Shown one piece after another: positions 55,301-64,000 of a DNA stretch of 64,000 nucleotides. The stretch spans positions 868,001 to 932,000 of the forward strand of contig NZ_QEES01000002.1 in NCBI RefSeq assembly GCF_003115775.1, written 5' to 3'. The DNA is from Cellulomonas sp. WB94 (GTDB lineage: Bacteria > Actinomycetota > Actinomycetes > Actinomycetales > Cellulomonadaceae). The notes under the pieces are model-generated. The model made no database searches and was not told where the DNA came from. It saw only the letters and a program-made list of their open reading frames with translations. A program made the position numbers and the translations under genes. The stretch's first letter is position 1. Every line of letters begins with the position of its first letter.

Positions 55301-57753
55301 CCGACGCCACACCCTCCAGGCCCACCCGAGCACGGACGCCGCGTGCGCCCCGCCAGACGCGACCGCGCACCCCTCGCGCGGCCGCCGGGGCCGACCTTGC
55401 CGTCGCGTCGGTCGCGTCGGTCGTCGAGGAGGTCATGGCGGAGGAGAACGGCCGGTTCCAGGACGGCGTGACCGAGCGCCTGCGCGGCGGCCGCCCGCTC
55501 GCACCCCAGCTGGCCGCGCACATCGCCGAGCACATCGCGACCGAGGACGCACCCCAGACGCAGGCCGAGTACGAGCGCACCGAACGCGTGGCGCTCCCCG
55601 ACGACCGGTTCCTCGACCGCGAGATCAGCTGGCTCGCGTTCAACCAGCGCGTCCTCGAGCTCGCGGAGGACCCCGACGAGCCGCTGCTCGAGCGGGTCCG
55701 CTTCCTCGCGATCTTCGCCTCGAACCTCGACGAGTTCTTCATGGTGCGGGTCGCCGGGCTCAAGCGGCGGATCGCGACCGGGATCGCCGTGACGGCCGCG
55801 TCGGGGCTGAGCCCGCGGCAGGTGCTCGAGGAGATCAGCGCGCGCGCCCACGAGCTGACGGCCCGCCACTCGCGCGTCTTCGCCGAGCAGGTCCAGCCCG
55901 CGCTCGCGGCCGAGGGCATCACGCTCGTGCGCTGGGACGAGCTGCAGGAGGCCGAGCAGGAGCGCCTGCACAAGTACTTCCGCCGCCAGATCTTCCCCGT
56001 GCTGACGCCGCTCGCCGTCGACCCCGCGCACCCGTTCCCCTACATCTCCGGGCTCTCGCTCAACCTCGCGGTCATGCTCGTCAACCCCGCGACCGGCAAG
56101 GAGCACTTCGCCCGCGTCAAGGTCCCGCCGCTGCTCCCCCGCTACATCGCGGTCGACGCGAAGGGCCGCCCGAGCGCACCGACCGCCAAGACGACCGGCG
56201 GCAAGCTCGGCCCCACGTCGTTCGTGCCGCTCGAGGACGTCATCTCCCAGCACCTCGACCACCTGTTCCCGGGCATGGAGGTGCTCGAGCAGCACACGTT
56301 CCGGGTGACCCGCAACGAGGACGTCGAGGTCGAGGAGGACGACGCCGAGAACCTCCTGCAGGCCATGGAGAAGGAGCTGCTGCGGCGCCGGTTCGGCCCG
56401 CCCGTCCGGCTCGAGCTCGCCGACGGCACGAGCCCGCGCATCCGCGAGCTGCTCACACGCGAGCTCGGGGTCGTCCCGGCCGAGGTCTACGACATGCCCG
56501 CGCCCCTGGACCACACCGGCCTGCACCTCATCGCCGACATCGAGCGCTCGGACCTGCACTTCCCCAACTTCGTCCCGTCCACGCACCGGCTCCTCGCCGA
56601 GGTCGAGTCGGCGACCCCGACCGACATCTTCGCGGCGATCCGCGCGCACGACGTTCTGCTGCACCACCCGTACGACTCGTTCTCGACGTCGGTCCAGACG
56701 TTCCTGCAGCAAGCCGCCGCCGACCCGGCGGTCCTCGCCATCAAGCAGACGCTGTACCGGACGTCGGGCGACTCCCCCATCGTCGACTCGCTCATCGACG
56801 CCGCCGAGGCCGGCAAGCAGGTCCTCGCGCTCGTCGAGATCAAGGCGCGGTTCGACGAGGAGGCGAACATCTCCTGGGCGCGCAAGCTCGAGCAGGCGGG
56901 CGTCCACGTCGTGTACGGCATCGTCGGGCTCAAGACCCACTGCAAGCTCAGCCTCGTCGTGCGGCAGGAGTCGGACGGGCTGCGCCGCTACTGCCACGTC
57001 GGCACGGGCAACTACAACCCGAAGACCGCGCGCATGTACACCGACCTGGGCCTGCTCACGTGCGACCCCGACGTCGGCCAGGACCTGACGCGGCTGTTCA
57101 ACCAGCTGTCGGGCTACGCGCCCAAGTCGCGGTTCCACCGGCTGCTCGTCGCGCCGCGCTCGGTCCGCTCGGGGCTCATCGAGCGCATCGACCGGGAGGC
57201 CGCCGCCGCCCGGGACGGCCGACCCGCGTGGATCAAGATCAAGGTCAACTCGATGGTCGACGAGGACACGATCGACGCGCTGTACCGCGCCTCGCAGGCC
57301 GGCGTGCCGGTCGACCTCGTCGTGCGCGGCATCTGCGCGCTGCGGCCGGGCGTGCCGGGCCTGAGCGAGACCGTCCGGGTGCGCTCGATCCTCGGCCGGT
57401 TCCTCGAGCACTCCCGCATCTTCGCGTTCGCCGCGTCCGACGGCGTGCTGAGCATGAGCGGCGGCGTCCCGGCGCGGGCCTCGGACGGTCCCGAGGTGTT
57501 CATCGGCTCGGCCGACCTGATGCACCGCAACCTGGACCGGCGCGTCGAGGCGCTCGTGCGGATCGCCGACCCCGACGAGATCACCGAGCTGATCGACCTG
57601 CTGACCGAGTCGGCCGACGACCGCACCGCGTCGTGGCACCTCGAGGCCGACGGCACGTGGGTCCGCCACCACGTCGGACCGACCGGCCCGCTGCGCAACC
57701 TGCAGACCGAGCTCATCGCCCGCCAGCGTCGACGCTTCGGTTCCGCCCGGTGA
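55297..57753 (+). CDS. ppk: Polyphosphate kinase 1
   Basis: 818 residues, longer than the usual 690-740 because of an N-terminal extension of about 100 residues that is Arg/Pro/Thr-rich then acidic. The PPK1 core begins [20 protein letters not shown]. The phosphorylated His is in [12 protein letters not shown] (His548), with [20 protein letters not shown] following and a second conserved His in [12 protein letters not shown]. It reversibly makes polyphosphate from ATP. Sits in an mshD-ppk-mutT1 run with 4-bp overlaps, next to phosphate transport genes. Confidence 0.96.
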   Translation: MTDATPSRPTRARTPRAPRQTRPRTPRAAAGADLAVASVASVVEEVMAEENGRFQDGVTERLRGGRPLAPQLAAHIAEHIATEDAPQTQAEYERTERVALPDDRFLDREISWLAFNQRVLELAEDPDEPLLERVRFLAIFASNLDEFFMVRVAGLKRRIATGIAVTAASGLSPRQVLEEISARAHELTARHSRVFAEQVQPALAAEGITLVRWDELQEAEQERLHKYFRRQIFPVLTPLAVDPAHPFPYISGLSLNLAVMLVNPATGKEHFARVKVPPLLPRYIAVDAKGRPSAPTAKTTGGKLGPTSFVPLEDVISQHLDHLFPGMEVLEQHTFRVTRNEDVEVEEDDAENLLQAMEKELLRRRFGPPVRLELADGTSPRIRELLTRELGVVPAEVYDMPAPLDHTGLHLIADIERSDLHFPNFVPSTHRLLAEVESATPTDIFAAIRAHDVLLHHPYDSFSTSVQTFLQQAAADPAVLAIKQTLYRTSGDSPIVDSLIDAAEAGKQVLALVEIKARFDEEANISWARKLEQAGVHVVYGIVGLKTHCKLSLVVRQESDGLRRYCHVGTGNYNPKTARMYTDLGLLTCDPDVGQDLTRLFNQLSGYAPKSRFHRLLVAPRSVRSGLIERIDREAAAARDGRPAWIKIKVNSMVDEDTIDALYRASQAGVPVDLVVRGICALRPGVPGLSETVRVRSILGRFLEHSRIFAFAASDGVLSMSGGVPARASDGPEVFIGSADLMHRNLDRRVEALVRIADPDEITELIDLLTESADDRTASWHLEADGTWVRHHVGPTGPLRNLQTELIARQRRRFGSAR

Positions 57754-58724
57754 AGACTGCTGCCCCACCCGTCGTCGAGGCAGCGGGCGCGCTGGTCTGG
57801 CGGCTGCGCCAGGGCCGGCTGCAGGTCGTGCTCGTGCACCGGCCGCGCTACCAGGACTGGTCCTGGCCCAAGGGCAAGCTCGACGCGGGCGAGTCCCTGC
57901 CGGGAGCCGCGGTGCGTGAGGTCTCCGAGGAGACCGGCTACGACGTGGTCCTCGGGATCCCGCTGCCGTCGCTCGAGTACCCGCTCGTCGACGGCCGGGT
58001 CAAGCGCGTCACCTACTGGGCCGCGCAGATCGCCGGGCGGCCCGACGCGGCCGCGCTGGTCGCCCGGCCGCCCGTGCCGCGCGCCTCGACCGACGAGATC
58101 GACCGGACCCGGTGGCTCGACGTCGCCGCCGCCGCGAAGAAGCTGACGAACGTGCTCGACTGCGAGCCGCTGAACGCGCTCGTCGACGCCCACACCAGGG
58201 GCCGGCTCGTGACGCGTGCTGTGGTGATCGCACGGCACGGCAAGGCCCGCCGCCGCTCGACCTGGCCGGGCACCGAGCTGGACCGGCCGCTCACGCCCGT
58301 GGGCGTCCTGCAGTCCGCGGCCCTCGTCCCCGTGCTGTCCGCGTTCGGGGTCACCGACATCGTGACGAGCCACTGGGCGCGGTGCCGGACGACCATCGAG
58401 CCGTACGCCGAGGCGACCTCGATCGTGCCGCGCGACTCGGTCCACCTGACCGAGGCGGAGCACGACAGCTCACCCCAGCGGGTCGAGGCGGAGGTCGACG
58501 GGCTGCTCCGGTCCGGCCGCGACGTCGTCGTGTGCACGCACCGACCGGTCCTGCCGACGGTGCTCAAGGTCCTGGCGTCCCATGCGGTGCACGCCGCCGA
58601 GGTGGCACTGCCCTCGAAGGACCCGTACCTCAAGCCGGGCGCCGTGCTGGTGGCGCACGTCGCGCACAGCGAGAAGGGTCCGCGGGTCGTGGCCACCGAG
58701 ACGCACCGGCCGCCGGTCGCCTGA
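57750..58724 (+). CDS. mutT1: Nudix hydrolase fused to histidine phosphatase (MutT1-like)
   Basis: 324 residues from GTG 57750, overlapping the ppk stop. The N-terminal Nudix domain has the box [20 protein letters not shown] completed by TGY. The C-terminal histidine-phosphatase domain carries [10 protein letters not shown] and a late catalytic His in [10 protein letters not shown]. This two-domain architecture and its position after ppk match mycobacterial MutT1, which hydrolyses 8-oxo-GTP/dGTP and Ap4A-type nucleotides. Functional assignment by architecture. Confidence 0.92.
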   Translation: MKTAAPPVVEAAGALVWRLRQGRLQVVLVHRPRYQDWSWPKGKLDAGESLPGAAVREVSEETGYDVVLGIPLPSLEYPLVDGRVKRVTYWAAQIAGRPDAAALVARPPVPRASTDEIDRTRWLDVAAAAKKLTNVLDCEPLNALVDAHTRGRLVTRAVVIARHGKARRRSTWPGTELDRPLTPVGVLQSAALVPVLSAFGVTDIVTSHWARCRTTIEPYAEATSIVPRDSVHLTEAEHDSSPQRVEAEVDGLLRSGRDVVVCTHRPVLPTVLKVLASHAVHAAEVALPSKDPYLKPGAVLVAHVAHSEKGPRVVATETHRPPVA

Positions 58725-58739
58725 CGGGTTGGCCGGACC

Positions 58740-59744
58740 TCAGACGAGTCCGACGAGCCTGACTGCGGTGTAGACGGCCGCGGCGACGAGAGCCGCCATG
58801 GGGATCGTCAGGATCCAGGCGACACCGATGTTCCGGGCGACGCCCCAGCGGACCGCGGACAGCCGCTTCGTGGCGCCGACGCCCATGATCGCCGAGGTGA
58901 TCGTGTGGGTCGTCGAGATGGGCGCCTGGAAGACGAACGCCGTCGTGTACAGGACCGAGGCCGCGGCCGTCTCCGCGACGAACCCGCGGGCCGGGTCGAG
59001 CTCGATGATCTTGCGCCCGAGCGTGCGCATGATGCGCCAGCCGCCCGAGTACGTGCCGAGCGAGATCGCCGACGCGGCACACAGCTTGACCCACAGGGGG
59101 ATGTCCGTGCCGCTGTGGAACCCGCCCGCGACGAGCGCGAGCACGATGACGCCCATGGTCTTCTGCGCGTCCTGCAGGCCGTGCCCGAGCGCCATGGCGG
59201 CGGCCGAGGCCGTCTGCGCGAGCCGGAACCGTCGCTGGGTCTTCGTCGGCGCCATGTTCCGGACGATCCACAGCACACCGACCATCGCGACGTACGCGAG
59301 CCCGAAGCCCACGAGCGGCGAGATGACCATCGGCAGGACGACCTTGTCCAGGATGACGGCCCAGTGCACCGTCGTGGCCGACGCGAGCCCGGCGCCGGTG
59401 AGGCCACCGATCAGTGCGTGCGTCGAGGACGACGGCAGGCCGAGCCACCACGTGACCAGGTTCCACGCGATCGCGCCGATCAGCCCGGACAGGACGATCA
59501 CGAGACCGTGCACCCCGGCCTCAGGGCCGATGTCGATGATGCCGGAGCCGATCGTGTGCGCGACGCCCGTGCCGAGCAGCGACCCGAGCAGGTTGAACAC
59601 GGCGGCCATCAGCAGTGCGGCGCGGGGTGTCAGGGCCCGCGTGGACACCGACGTCGCGATGGCGTTCGCCGCGTCGTGGAATCCGTTGGTGTAGTCGAAG
59701 CCGAGGGCGACGACCACCACGACGACGACGAGCGCGATCTCCAC
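58740..59744 (-). CDS. pit: PiT-family inorganic phosphate transporter
   Basis: 334-residue permease with about ten membrane segments and the two PiT signature repeats: GFDYTNGFHDAANAIATSVS at the N-terminus and FQAPISTTHTITSAIMGVG near the C-terminus, with WWLGLPSSSTHALIGG between. It lies 6 bp after the DUF47 gene, with which it is co-transcribed, and is convergent with mutT1. Low-affinity phosphate uptake, plausibly feeding polyphosphate synthesis. Confidence 0.94.
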   Translation of the reverse strand: MEIALVVVVVVVALGFDYTNGFHDAANAIATSVSTRALTPRAALLMAAVFNLLGSLLGTGVAHTIGSGIIDIGPEAGVHGLVIVLSGLIGAIAWNLVTWWLGLPSSSTHALIGGLTGAGLASATTVHWAVILDKVVLPMVISPLVGFGLAYVAMVGVLWIVRNMAPTKTQRRFRLAQTASAAAMALGHGLQDAQKTMGVIVLALVAGGFHSGTDIPLWVKLCAASAISLGTYSGGWRIMRTLGRKIIELDPARGFVAETAAASVLYTTAFVFQAPISTTHTITSAIMGVGATKRLSAVRWGVARNIGVAWILTIPMAALVAAAVYTAVRLVGLV

Positions 59745-59750
59745 CTGGGC

Positions 59751-60371
59751 TCAGGACTCCTTGAGCGCGATGGTCTCGACCGTGTTGGCCACCTTCTCGA
59801 AGGCGTCCGCCGCGTCCTCGAGCTTCTCGACGACCTCCTTGAGCTTCATGAGGAGGATCGGGTCGGTGATCTCGTCGAACAGCTGGGCCAGCAGCTTGCG
59901 GTGGGCCTTGTCGGCCTGGTTCTCGAGGCGGTTGATCTCGACCCAGTACTCGGCGAGGTCGGACATCGAGCGCAGCCGGGGCATCGCCTCGGCGGTGAGC
60001 TCGGCGGCCCGCTGGAGCACCTGGACCTGGTCCGCGACGCGCGCCGGGAGCGCCTCGAGCTTGTAGAGCACGATGAGGTCCGACGCCTCCTCCATGTAGT
60101 CCATGCAGTCGTCGAGGCTCGCGGCGAGCATGTAGATGTCGTCGCGGTCGAACGGTGTCACGAACGTCTGGTTGAGGCGTCGCATGATCGAGTGCGTGGC
60201 CTCGTCGGCCAGGTGCTCGGCCTCGCCGATGCGCTTGTTGATCTCCTTGCGGCCGGCGCGGTCGGCGCCGAGCATCTCGCTGAGGAGGTTGGCCCCTGTC
60301 ACGAGGTGTTGCGCCGAGGCGGCGAAGAGATCGAAGAAGGTGTTGTCACGCGGCGTCAGGCGCAGGCGCAC
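59751..60371 (-). CDS. DUF47/PhoU-like regulator of the PiT transporter
   Basis: 206 residues, all-helical, from GTG 60371. Carries the PhoU/DUF47 metal-binding-type motifs with repeated Glu/Asp (ASLDDCMDYMEEASDLIVLY, EVVEKLEDAADAFEKVANTV). The gene pair DUF47-pit is widespread and the small protein is thought to regulate or assemble with the transporter. First gene of a two-gene operon. Confidence 0.92.
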   Translation of the reverse strand: MRLRLTPRDNTFFDLFAASAQHLVTGANLLSEMLGADRAGRKEINKRIGEAEHLADEATHSIMRRLNQTFVTPFDRDDIYMLAASLDDCMDYMEEASDLIVLYKLEALPARVADQVQVLQRAAELTAEAMPRLRSMSDLAEYWVEINRLENQADKAHRKLLAQLFDEITDPILLMKLKEVVEKLEDAADAFEKVANTVETIALKES

Positions 60372-60487
60372 AGGAGGCTCCGGTGGAGGGGAAACATGTC
60401 ACCACAGGCTAGGGCAACGCGGAGGTGAACACGTAACGCGGTGGGCGACCGCCAGGTGTACGCCGGGCCGTCGAGCGGGTGAACTGC

Positions 60488-60525
60488 GGGGGCAGCGAGG
60501 ATCGGGGGCAGCGAGGATCGGGGGC
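60488..60525. repeat. 16-bp tandem repeat in an intergenic region
   Basis: GGGGGCAGCGAGGATC occurs twice in direct tandem (60488-60503, 60504-60519), followed by a third partial copy GGGGGC. It sits in the 271-bp gap (60372-60642) upstream of the DUF47 gene; nothing else recognised in that gap. Confidence 0.8.
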
Positions 60526-60642
60526 GACGCCGGACCGCAGAGCGCCTGTCGGCGCGGAGGCCGCTCGTAGCGGCTGTGTGTGGAGCCCGGGGCTACCGCG
60601 GCCCGACGTCGCCGCCCATTCTACGACGCACCCTTGTGAGGG

Positions 60643-61290
60643 TCAGTCGAGCCGTTCAGCGCGCCACAGGCCGGCCGCCTCCTCGAGCTCCTCGGACGTC
60701 CTGACCAGGGACGACGCCCCGCGGGTCAACCGCTGCGCCGCGCTCGCGTCGGCTCCCTCGAGGTAGTCGGCGTCGAACGCCGCGCCGGTCGCGAGGACCC
60801 GGCAGAACGCGGCGCCGCGCTCGAGCGCGACCGCGAGGTCGCCGGTGTAGACGCCCGACAGGACGGCGTCGACCATGTCGCGCAGCTCGGCCGGCCCCGT
60901 GGGCTCGGCGACCCCCGCCACCACCTCGTGCACGGGCGCTGCCGAGACGCCGAGCCGGTAGCGCTCCGCGAGGGTCTGCGGGTCGCGCCGCACCCACTCG
61001 CGCAGCACGTACAGGCGCCACAGGGCGCCGGGCAGGGTCCGGGGCGGACTGTCGGCCCACATGGCCGCCACCACGTCGAGCCCCTCGGCCTCGACGAGAC
61101 CGACGAGCCGCGCGACGAGCTCGGGGTCGTCTCCGCCGCGTCGCCCCTGGTGCACGATCGCGCTCGCTGTCGTGTGGGCGACCTCGGACCGCAGCGCCGG
61201 GTCGAGGTCACCCGGCAGCTCGTCCGCCTGCGCCGGGCTCAGCATCGCCGGCCGCCGGGGCCGTCGCGCCGTGCCGTCTGTGTCGGTCAT
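60643..61290 (-). CDS. Conserved hypothetical protein
   Basis: 215 residues from ATG 61290; a GTG at 61326 in the same frame could add 12 and has a weak AGG upstream. Predicted mostly helical. Sequence LPGALWRLYVLREWVRRDP and VLSGVYTGDLAVALERGAAFC suggest a compact alpha-helical soluble protein. No signal peptide, membrane segment or catalytic motif. Divergent from the arabinofuranosidase gene, sharing a 116-bp promoter region. I do not recognise a function. Confidence 0.72.
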   Translation of the reverse strand: MTDTDGTARRPRRPAMLSPAQADELPGDLDPALRSEVAHTTASAIVHQGRRGGDDPELVARLVGLVEAEGLDVVAAMWADSPPRTLPGALWRLYVLREWVRRDPQTLAERYRLGVSAAPVHEVVAGVAEPTGPAELRDMVDAVLSGVYTGDLAVALERGAAFCRVLATGAAFDADYLEGADASAAQRLTRGASSLVRTSEELEEAAGLWRAERLD

Positions 61291-61349
61291 CGTTCGATTG
61301 TCGGTGACGTCGGTCGTCGAGCGCACATCGGCCTGGGATTGCCCTAGTC

Positions 61350-61367
61350 TTTACAACGTTGTGCAAA
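61350..61367 (+). promoter_or_regulatory. LacI-type operator upstream of the arabinofuranosidase gene
   Basis: TTTACAACGTTGTGCAAA contains a perfect 10-bp palindrome ACAACGTTGT centred on CG. It differs clearly from the three ara-locus operators, so a second LacI-family regulator is likely. It lies 40 bp before the ATG, in the divergent promoter region. Confidence 0.65.
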
Positions 61368-61406
61368 CTCGGCCGACGGCGGCCGACCGACCGACCAGGA
61401 GCTCCG

Positions 61407-62993
61407 ATGTCCGAGAACGCGCAGGCCCGGATCACCCTGCACCCCGACTTCCGGATCGGCGACGTCGACCGTCGCGTCTTCGGGTCGTTCGTCGAGCACC
61501 TCGGCCGCGCGGTCTACACCGGCATCTACGAGCCCGGCCACCCGACCGCCGACGCGGAGGGGTTCCGGGGCGACGTCGCCTCCCTGACGCGTGAGCTCGG
61601 CGTGAGCATGGTGCGCTACCCCGGCGGCAACTTCGTCTCGAACTACGTGTGGGAGGACGGCGTCGGACCCGCCCGGGACCGCAAGCCGTTCATCGACCTG
61701 GCCTGGCGCACCATCGAGCCCAACACCGTCGGCACCGACGAGTTCCTGCAGTGGGCCGAGCGCGAGGGCATCGAGCCGATGATGGCCGTCAACCTCGGCA
61801 CCCGCGGGGTCGCCGCCGCGGCCGCGCTCGTCGAGTACTGCAACGGCGAGGCGGGCAGCCGCTGGGCCGACCTGCGCATCGCGAACGGACGCACCGAGCC
61901 GTACGGCGTGCACCTGTGGTGCCTCGGCAACGAGATGGACGGCCCCTGGCAGATCGGCCACAAGGACGCCCACGAGTACGGCAAGCTCGCGGCCGAGGCC
62001 GGCAAGGCCATGAAGCTCGTCGACCCGAGCATCGCGCTCGTCGCGTGCGGTTCGTCGTCGATGCAGATGGACACGTTCGGCGAGTGGGAGCGCATCGTCC
62101 TGTCGCACACGTTCGACGTCGTCGACCACATCTCGATGCACGCGTACTACGAGGAGCTCGGTGGCGACCGCGCGAGCTTCCTCGGCTCGGGCACCGCGAT
62201 GGACACGTTCATCCGCCGGGTCGTCGCCTCGGTGGACGCCGTCGCCGCGCAGCGCCGCTCGGACAAGACGGTCACCATCTCGTTCGACGAGTGGAACGTC
62301 TGGTACCTCGAGACCCGGTTCGTCGGCGAGCAGAACCTGCCGCTGCAGCGTGACGCCCCGCGCATCATCGAGGACGTCTACTCGGGCCTCGACGCCGTCG
62401 TCGTCGGCGACCTGCTCGTGACCCTCCTCAACCACGCCGACCGCGTGCCCGTCGCCTGCCTCGCGCAGCTCGTCAACGTGATCGCGCCGATCATGACCGA
62501 GCCGGGCGGGCCGGCCTGGCGCCAGCCCACGTTCTACCCGTTCGCCACGACCGCCCGCCTCGCGCGCGGCACCGCCCTGGACGTGCGCGTCACGTCGCCC
62601 ACGACGACGACCGCGCGGCACGGCGAGGTCCCGCTCGTGACGGCCGCGGCGACGTGGGACACGGCCGAGGTCGACGACGGCACGCCGGGCGGAGACGCCG
62701 GCGCGCTCGCCCTGTTCCTCGTCAACCGGTCAGCCGAGCCGGTCGACGTCGAGATCGACCACCCGGGCGTCGCGGTGACGCTCACCGGAGGCGTGCAGGT
62801 CGTCGCCGACCACGAGCCGGCCGTCGAGGGTCCCGAGCACGCGGCCGGAGTGGCGGCGTCATGCGTCCGCGAGCTGACCGCGGCGCAGCTCATCGAGGGC
62901 GGCGCGGGCCGTCCCGAGGTCGCCGGGCGCACCGTCCTCACGCTCGCCCCGGAGTCGTGGACGGCCATCCACGGGGCGGCCACGCGGGCCTGA
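61407..62993 (+). CDS. abfA: Alpha-L-arabinofuranosidase, GH51
   Basis: 528 residues. ATG 61407 with an AGGAG site upstream; a TTG at 61359 would place the start inside the operator. TIM barrel plus C-terminal jelly roll. Acid/base Glu176 is in LGNEMDGPW and nucleophile Glu295 in ISFDEWNVW; the N-terminal YPGGNFVSNYVWEDG is conserved. No signal peptide, so it is intracellular and acts on imported arabino-oligosaccharides, releasing L-arabinose for araBDA. Confidence 0.95.
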   Translation: MSENAQARITLHPDFRIGDVDRRVFGSFVEHLGRAVYTGIYEPGHPTADAEGFRGDVASLTRELGVSMVRYPGGNFVSNYVWEDGVGPARDRKPFIDLAWRTIEPNTVGTDEFLQWAEREGIEPMMAVNLGTRGVAAAAALVEYCNGEAGSRWADLRIANGRTEPYGVHLWCLGNEMDGPWQIGHKDAHEYGKLAAEAGKAMKLVDPSIALVACGSSSMQMDTFGEWERIVLSHTFDVVDHISMHAYYEELGGDRASFLGSGTAMDTFIRRVVASVDAVAAQRRSDKTVTISFDEWNVWYLETRFVGEQNLPLQRDAPRIIEDVYSGLDAVVVGDLLVTLLNHADRVPVACLAQLVNVIAPIMTEPGGPAWRQPTFYPFATTARLARGTALDVRVTSPTTTTARHGEVPLVTAAATWDTAEVDDGTPGGDAGALALFLVNRSAEPVDVEIDHPGVAVTLTGGVQVVADHEPAVEGPEHAAGVAASCVRELTAAQLIEGGAGRPEVAGRTVLTLAPESWTAIHGAATRA

Positions 62994-63199
62994 GGGCTGC
63001 CGTCGAGCGCGCGTTCGAGGGGTTCGGCGTCGAGCGGCTCATGATCGGCAGCAACTGGCCGTCCGCACCGCTCGCCGCCGACTCGTACGGCGACGCGTGG
63101 ACGGGGACGCGCGCCACGCTCACCCAGCTCACCGACGAGGAGCGCGCGCACGTCCTGAACGGCACCGCGACCCGGACGTGCCGGTTGCCGGTGGACTGA
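62991..63199 (+). pseudogene. 3' remnant of an amidohydrolase gene
   Basis: Immediately after the abfA stop, in another frame, about 69 residues match the C-terminus of TIM-barrel amidohydrolases (sugar-lactonase/fuconolactonase type): VERAFEGFGVERLMIGSNWP with LTQLTDEERAHVLNGTA near the end. SNWP replaces the usual SDWP, losing the metal-site Asp. No start codon or ribosome-binding site; the rest of the gene is absent. It is a truncated leftover of an adjacent sugar-metabolism gene. Confidence 0.72.
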
Positions 63200-63238
63200 G
63201 CCCGACCGCCCGCGCGCGAACCGCCTCCAGACGCACCG

Positions 63239-63271
63239 CGACCCGGGCCCCCATGCTGGGGACCCGGGTCG
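63239..63271 (-). terminator. Bidirectional hairpin between clpC and the amidohydrolase remnant
   Basis: 15-bp stem CGACCCGGGCCCCCA/TGGGGACCCGGGTCG with a 3-nt loop. The single mismatch is a G-U wobble in minus-strand RNA, so it best serves clpC. Confidence 0.8.
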
Positions 63272-63273
63272 TG

Positions 63274-63324
63274 GTGTCGTGCGTCAAGCGGTGTCGCGCG
63301 TCAGACGGTGTCGCGCGTCAGAGG
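63274..63324. repeat. Three 17-bp tandem repeats at the clpC stop
   Basis: GTGTCGTGCGTCAAGCG, GTGTCGCGCGTCAGACG and GTGTCGCGCGTCAGAGG lie in direct tandem (63274-63290, 63291-63307, 63308-63324). The third contains the clpC stop codon (63318-63320). Confidence 0.8.
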
Positions 63325-64000
63325 TGCTTCGGCAGCGTCCCGGTGCCCGCGTCGTACCCGCCGGCCGACGGCGGTGCCGCCGGCAGGTCGGTGCCCGACG
63401 TGGACGTCGTCACGGAGGCGGCGACGGGCACCTTGGCGGCGTCGTCCTTGGCCGTCCCCTTCGGGACGCCCTTGAACGTGAACTCGCCGAGGATCCCCTC
63501 GCCGGTCGCGTCGACGATGATCTTCTGACCGGCGTGGATCTCGCCGAACAGGATCTTCTCCGAGAGCTGGTCCTCGATGTCGCGCTGGATCGCGCGACGC
63601 AGGGGCCGGGCCCCGAGGACCGGGTCGTACCCCTTCTCGGACAGCAGCTTCTTGGCCGCCTCGGTGACCTCGATCGACATGTCCTTGTCCGCGAGCCGCA
63701 GGCCGAGCTTGGCGATCATCAGGTCGACGATCGAGAAGATCTCGCTCTGGGACAGCTGCGGGAACACGATGACGTCGTCGACACGGTTGAGGAACTCGGG
63801 CCGGAAGTGCTGCTTGAGCTCGTCGTTGACCTTCGACTTCATCCGCTCGTAGGACGTCGACAGGTCCCCGCCGGCCTGGAAGCCGGTCATGAGGCCCTTG
63901 GCGATGTCCCGCGTGCCGAGGTTGGTCGTCATGATGATGACGGTGTTCTTGAAGTCGACGACCCGACCCTGCGAGTCGGTCAGGCGGCCGTCCTCGAGGA
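63318..64000 (-). CDS. clpC: ATP-dependent Clp protease ATP-binding subunit ClpC (C-terminal part)
   Basis: About 227 visible residues; the N-terminal domains lie beyond base 64000. The visible part runs from the second AAA+ module (FKNTVIIMTTNLGTRD) through sensor 2 (YDPVLGARPLRRAIQRDIED) to a C-terminal D2-small domain and an Ala/Gly/Pro-rich tail ending KHL. This layout is ClpC (M-domain class, partner of ClpP). The chaperone unfolds substrates for degradation. Terminator and 17-bp repeats follow the stop. Confidence 0.9.
   Translation of the reverse strand, partial: LEDGRLTDSQGRVVDFKNTVIIMTTNLGTRDIAKGLMTGFQAGGDLSTSYERMKSKVNDELKQHFRPEFLNRVDDVIVFPQLSQSEIFSIVDLMIAKLGLRLADKDMSIEVTEAAKKLLSEKGYDPVLGARPLRRAIQRDIEDQLSEKILFGEIHAGQKIIVDATGEGILGEFTFKGVPKGTAKDDAAKVPVAASVTTSTSGTDLPAAPPSAGGYDAGTGTLPKHL

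Noticed and set aside
60420-60490. GGTGAAC half-sites upstream of DUF47-pit as a possible PHO box
   Set aside because: Only single 7-mers are seen, without the 11-bp-spaced direct repeats needed for PhoP binding.

Overview
The window is 64 kb of very GC-rich, densely packed actinobacterial chromosome. A mycothiol synthase gene, a Tad/Flp locus of the Rv3654c-Rv3660c type, a ppk-mutT1 pair, and arabinan/arabinose catabolism beside class III ribonucleotide reductase all point to a facultatively anaerobic, plant-polysaccharide-degrading member of the Cellulomonadaceae. The genus is inferred; no rRNA gene is present. No tRNA, rRNA, CRISPR array, insertion sequence or prophage was seen. Many genes start with GTG and overlap their upstream neighbour by 4 bp.

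Region 1 (1-15.05 kb, all minus strand) is an L-arabinose locus. In transcription order it runs proC, a LacI-family regulator, araB-araD-araA, a ChvE/GguA/GguB sugar importer, and a YtfQ/YtfR/YtfT/YjfF importer that runs off the left edge. Three near-identical 14-bp LacI-type operators precede araB, the chvE-like gene and the ytfQ-like gene. A GH51 arabinofuranosidase gene at 61.4 kb, with a different operator, probably supplies the substrate.

Region 2 (15.1-23.1 kb) holds two exporters. One is a two-gene ABC-2 system. The other is a MacAB-like set (adaptor, ATPase, permease, DUF5666-like protein), followed by a second adaptor plus DUF5666-like pair that looks like a partial duplication.

Region 3 (23.1-31.7 kb) carries a methyltransferase, an EEP-family phosphohydrolase, a K+-independent-type H+-pyrophosphatase, a decayed sigma-factor locus, a STAS anti-sigma antagonist, and nrdD-nrdG behind a clear NrdR box.

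Region 4 (32-41.9 kb) has a DUF1998-type helicase, a seven-gene Tad/Flp cluster and a HAD phosphatase. A structured intergenic segment follows, in the position where mycobacteria encode the Ms1/MTS2823 RNA, and then a Fic-like protein.

Region 5 (42-52.3 kb) is central metabolism and envelope: malic enzyme, old yellow enzyme, formate/nitrite transporter, acetyl-CoA synthetase, a DMT permease, an MprF-like aminoacyl-phosphatidylglycerol synthase and a divergent esterase.

Region 6 (52.3-64 kb) has an FtsX-type ABC system behind an inverted repeat, mshD-ppk-mutT1, a PiT transporter with its DUF47 partner, a conserved hypothetical, the arabinofuranosidase, an amidohydrolase remnant and the 3' part of clpC.
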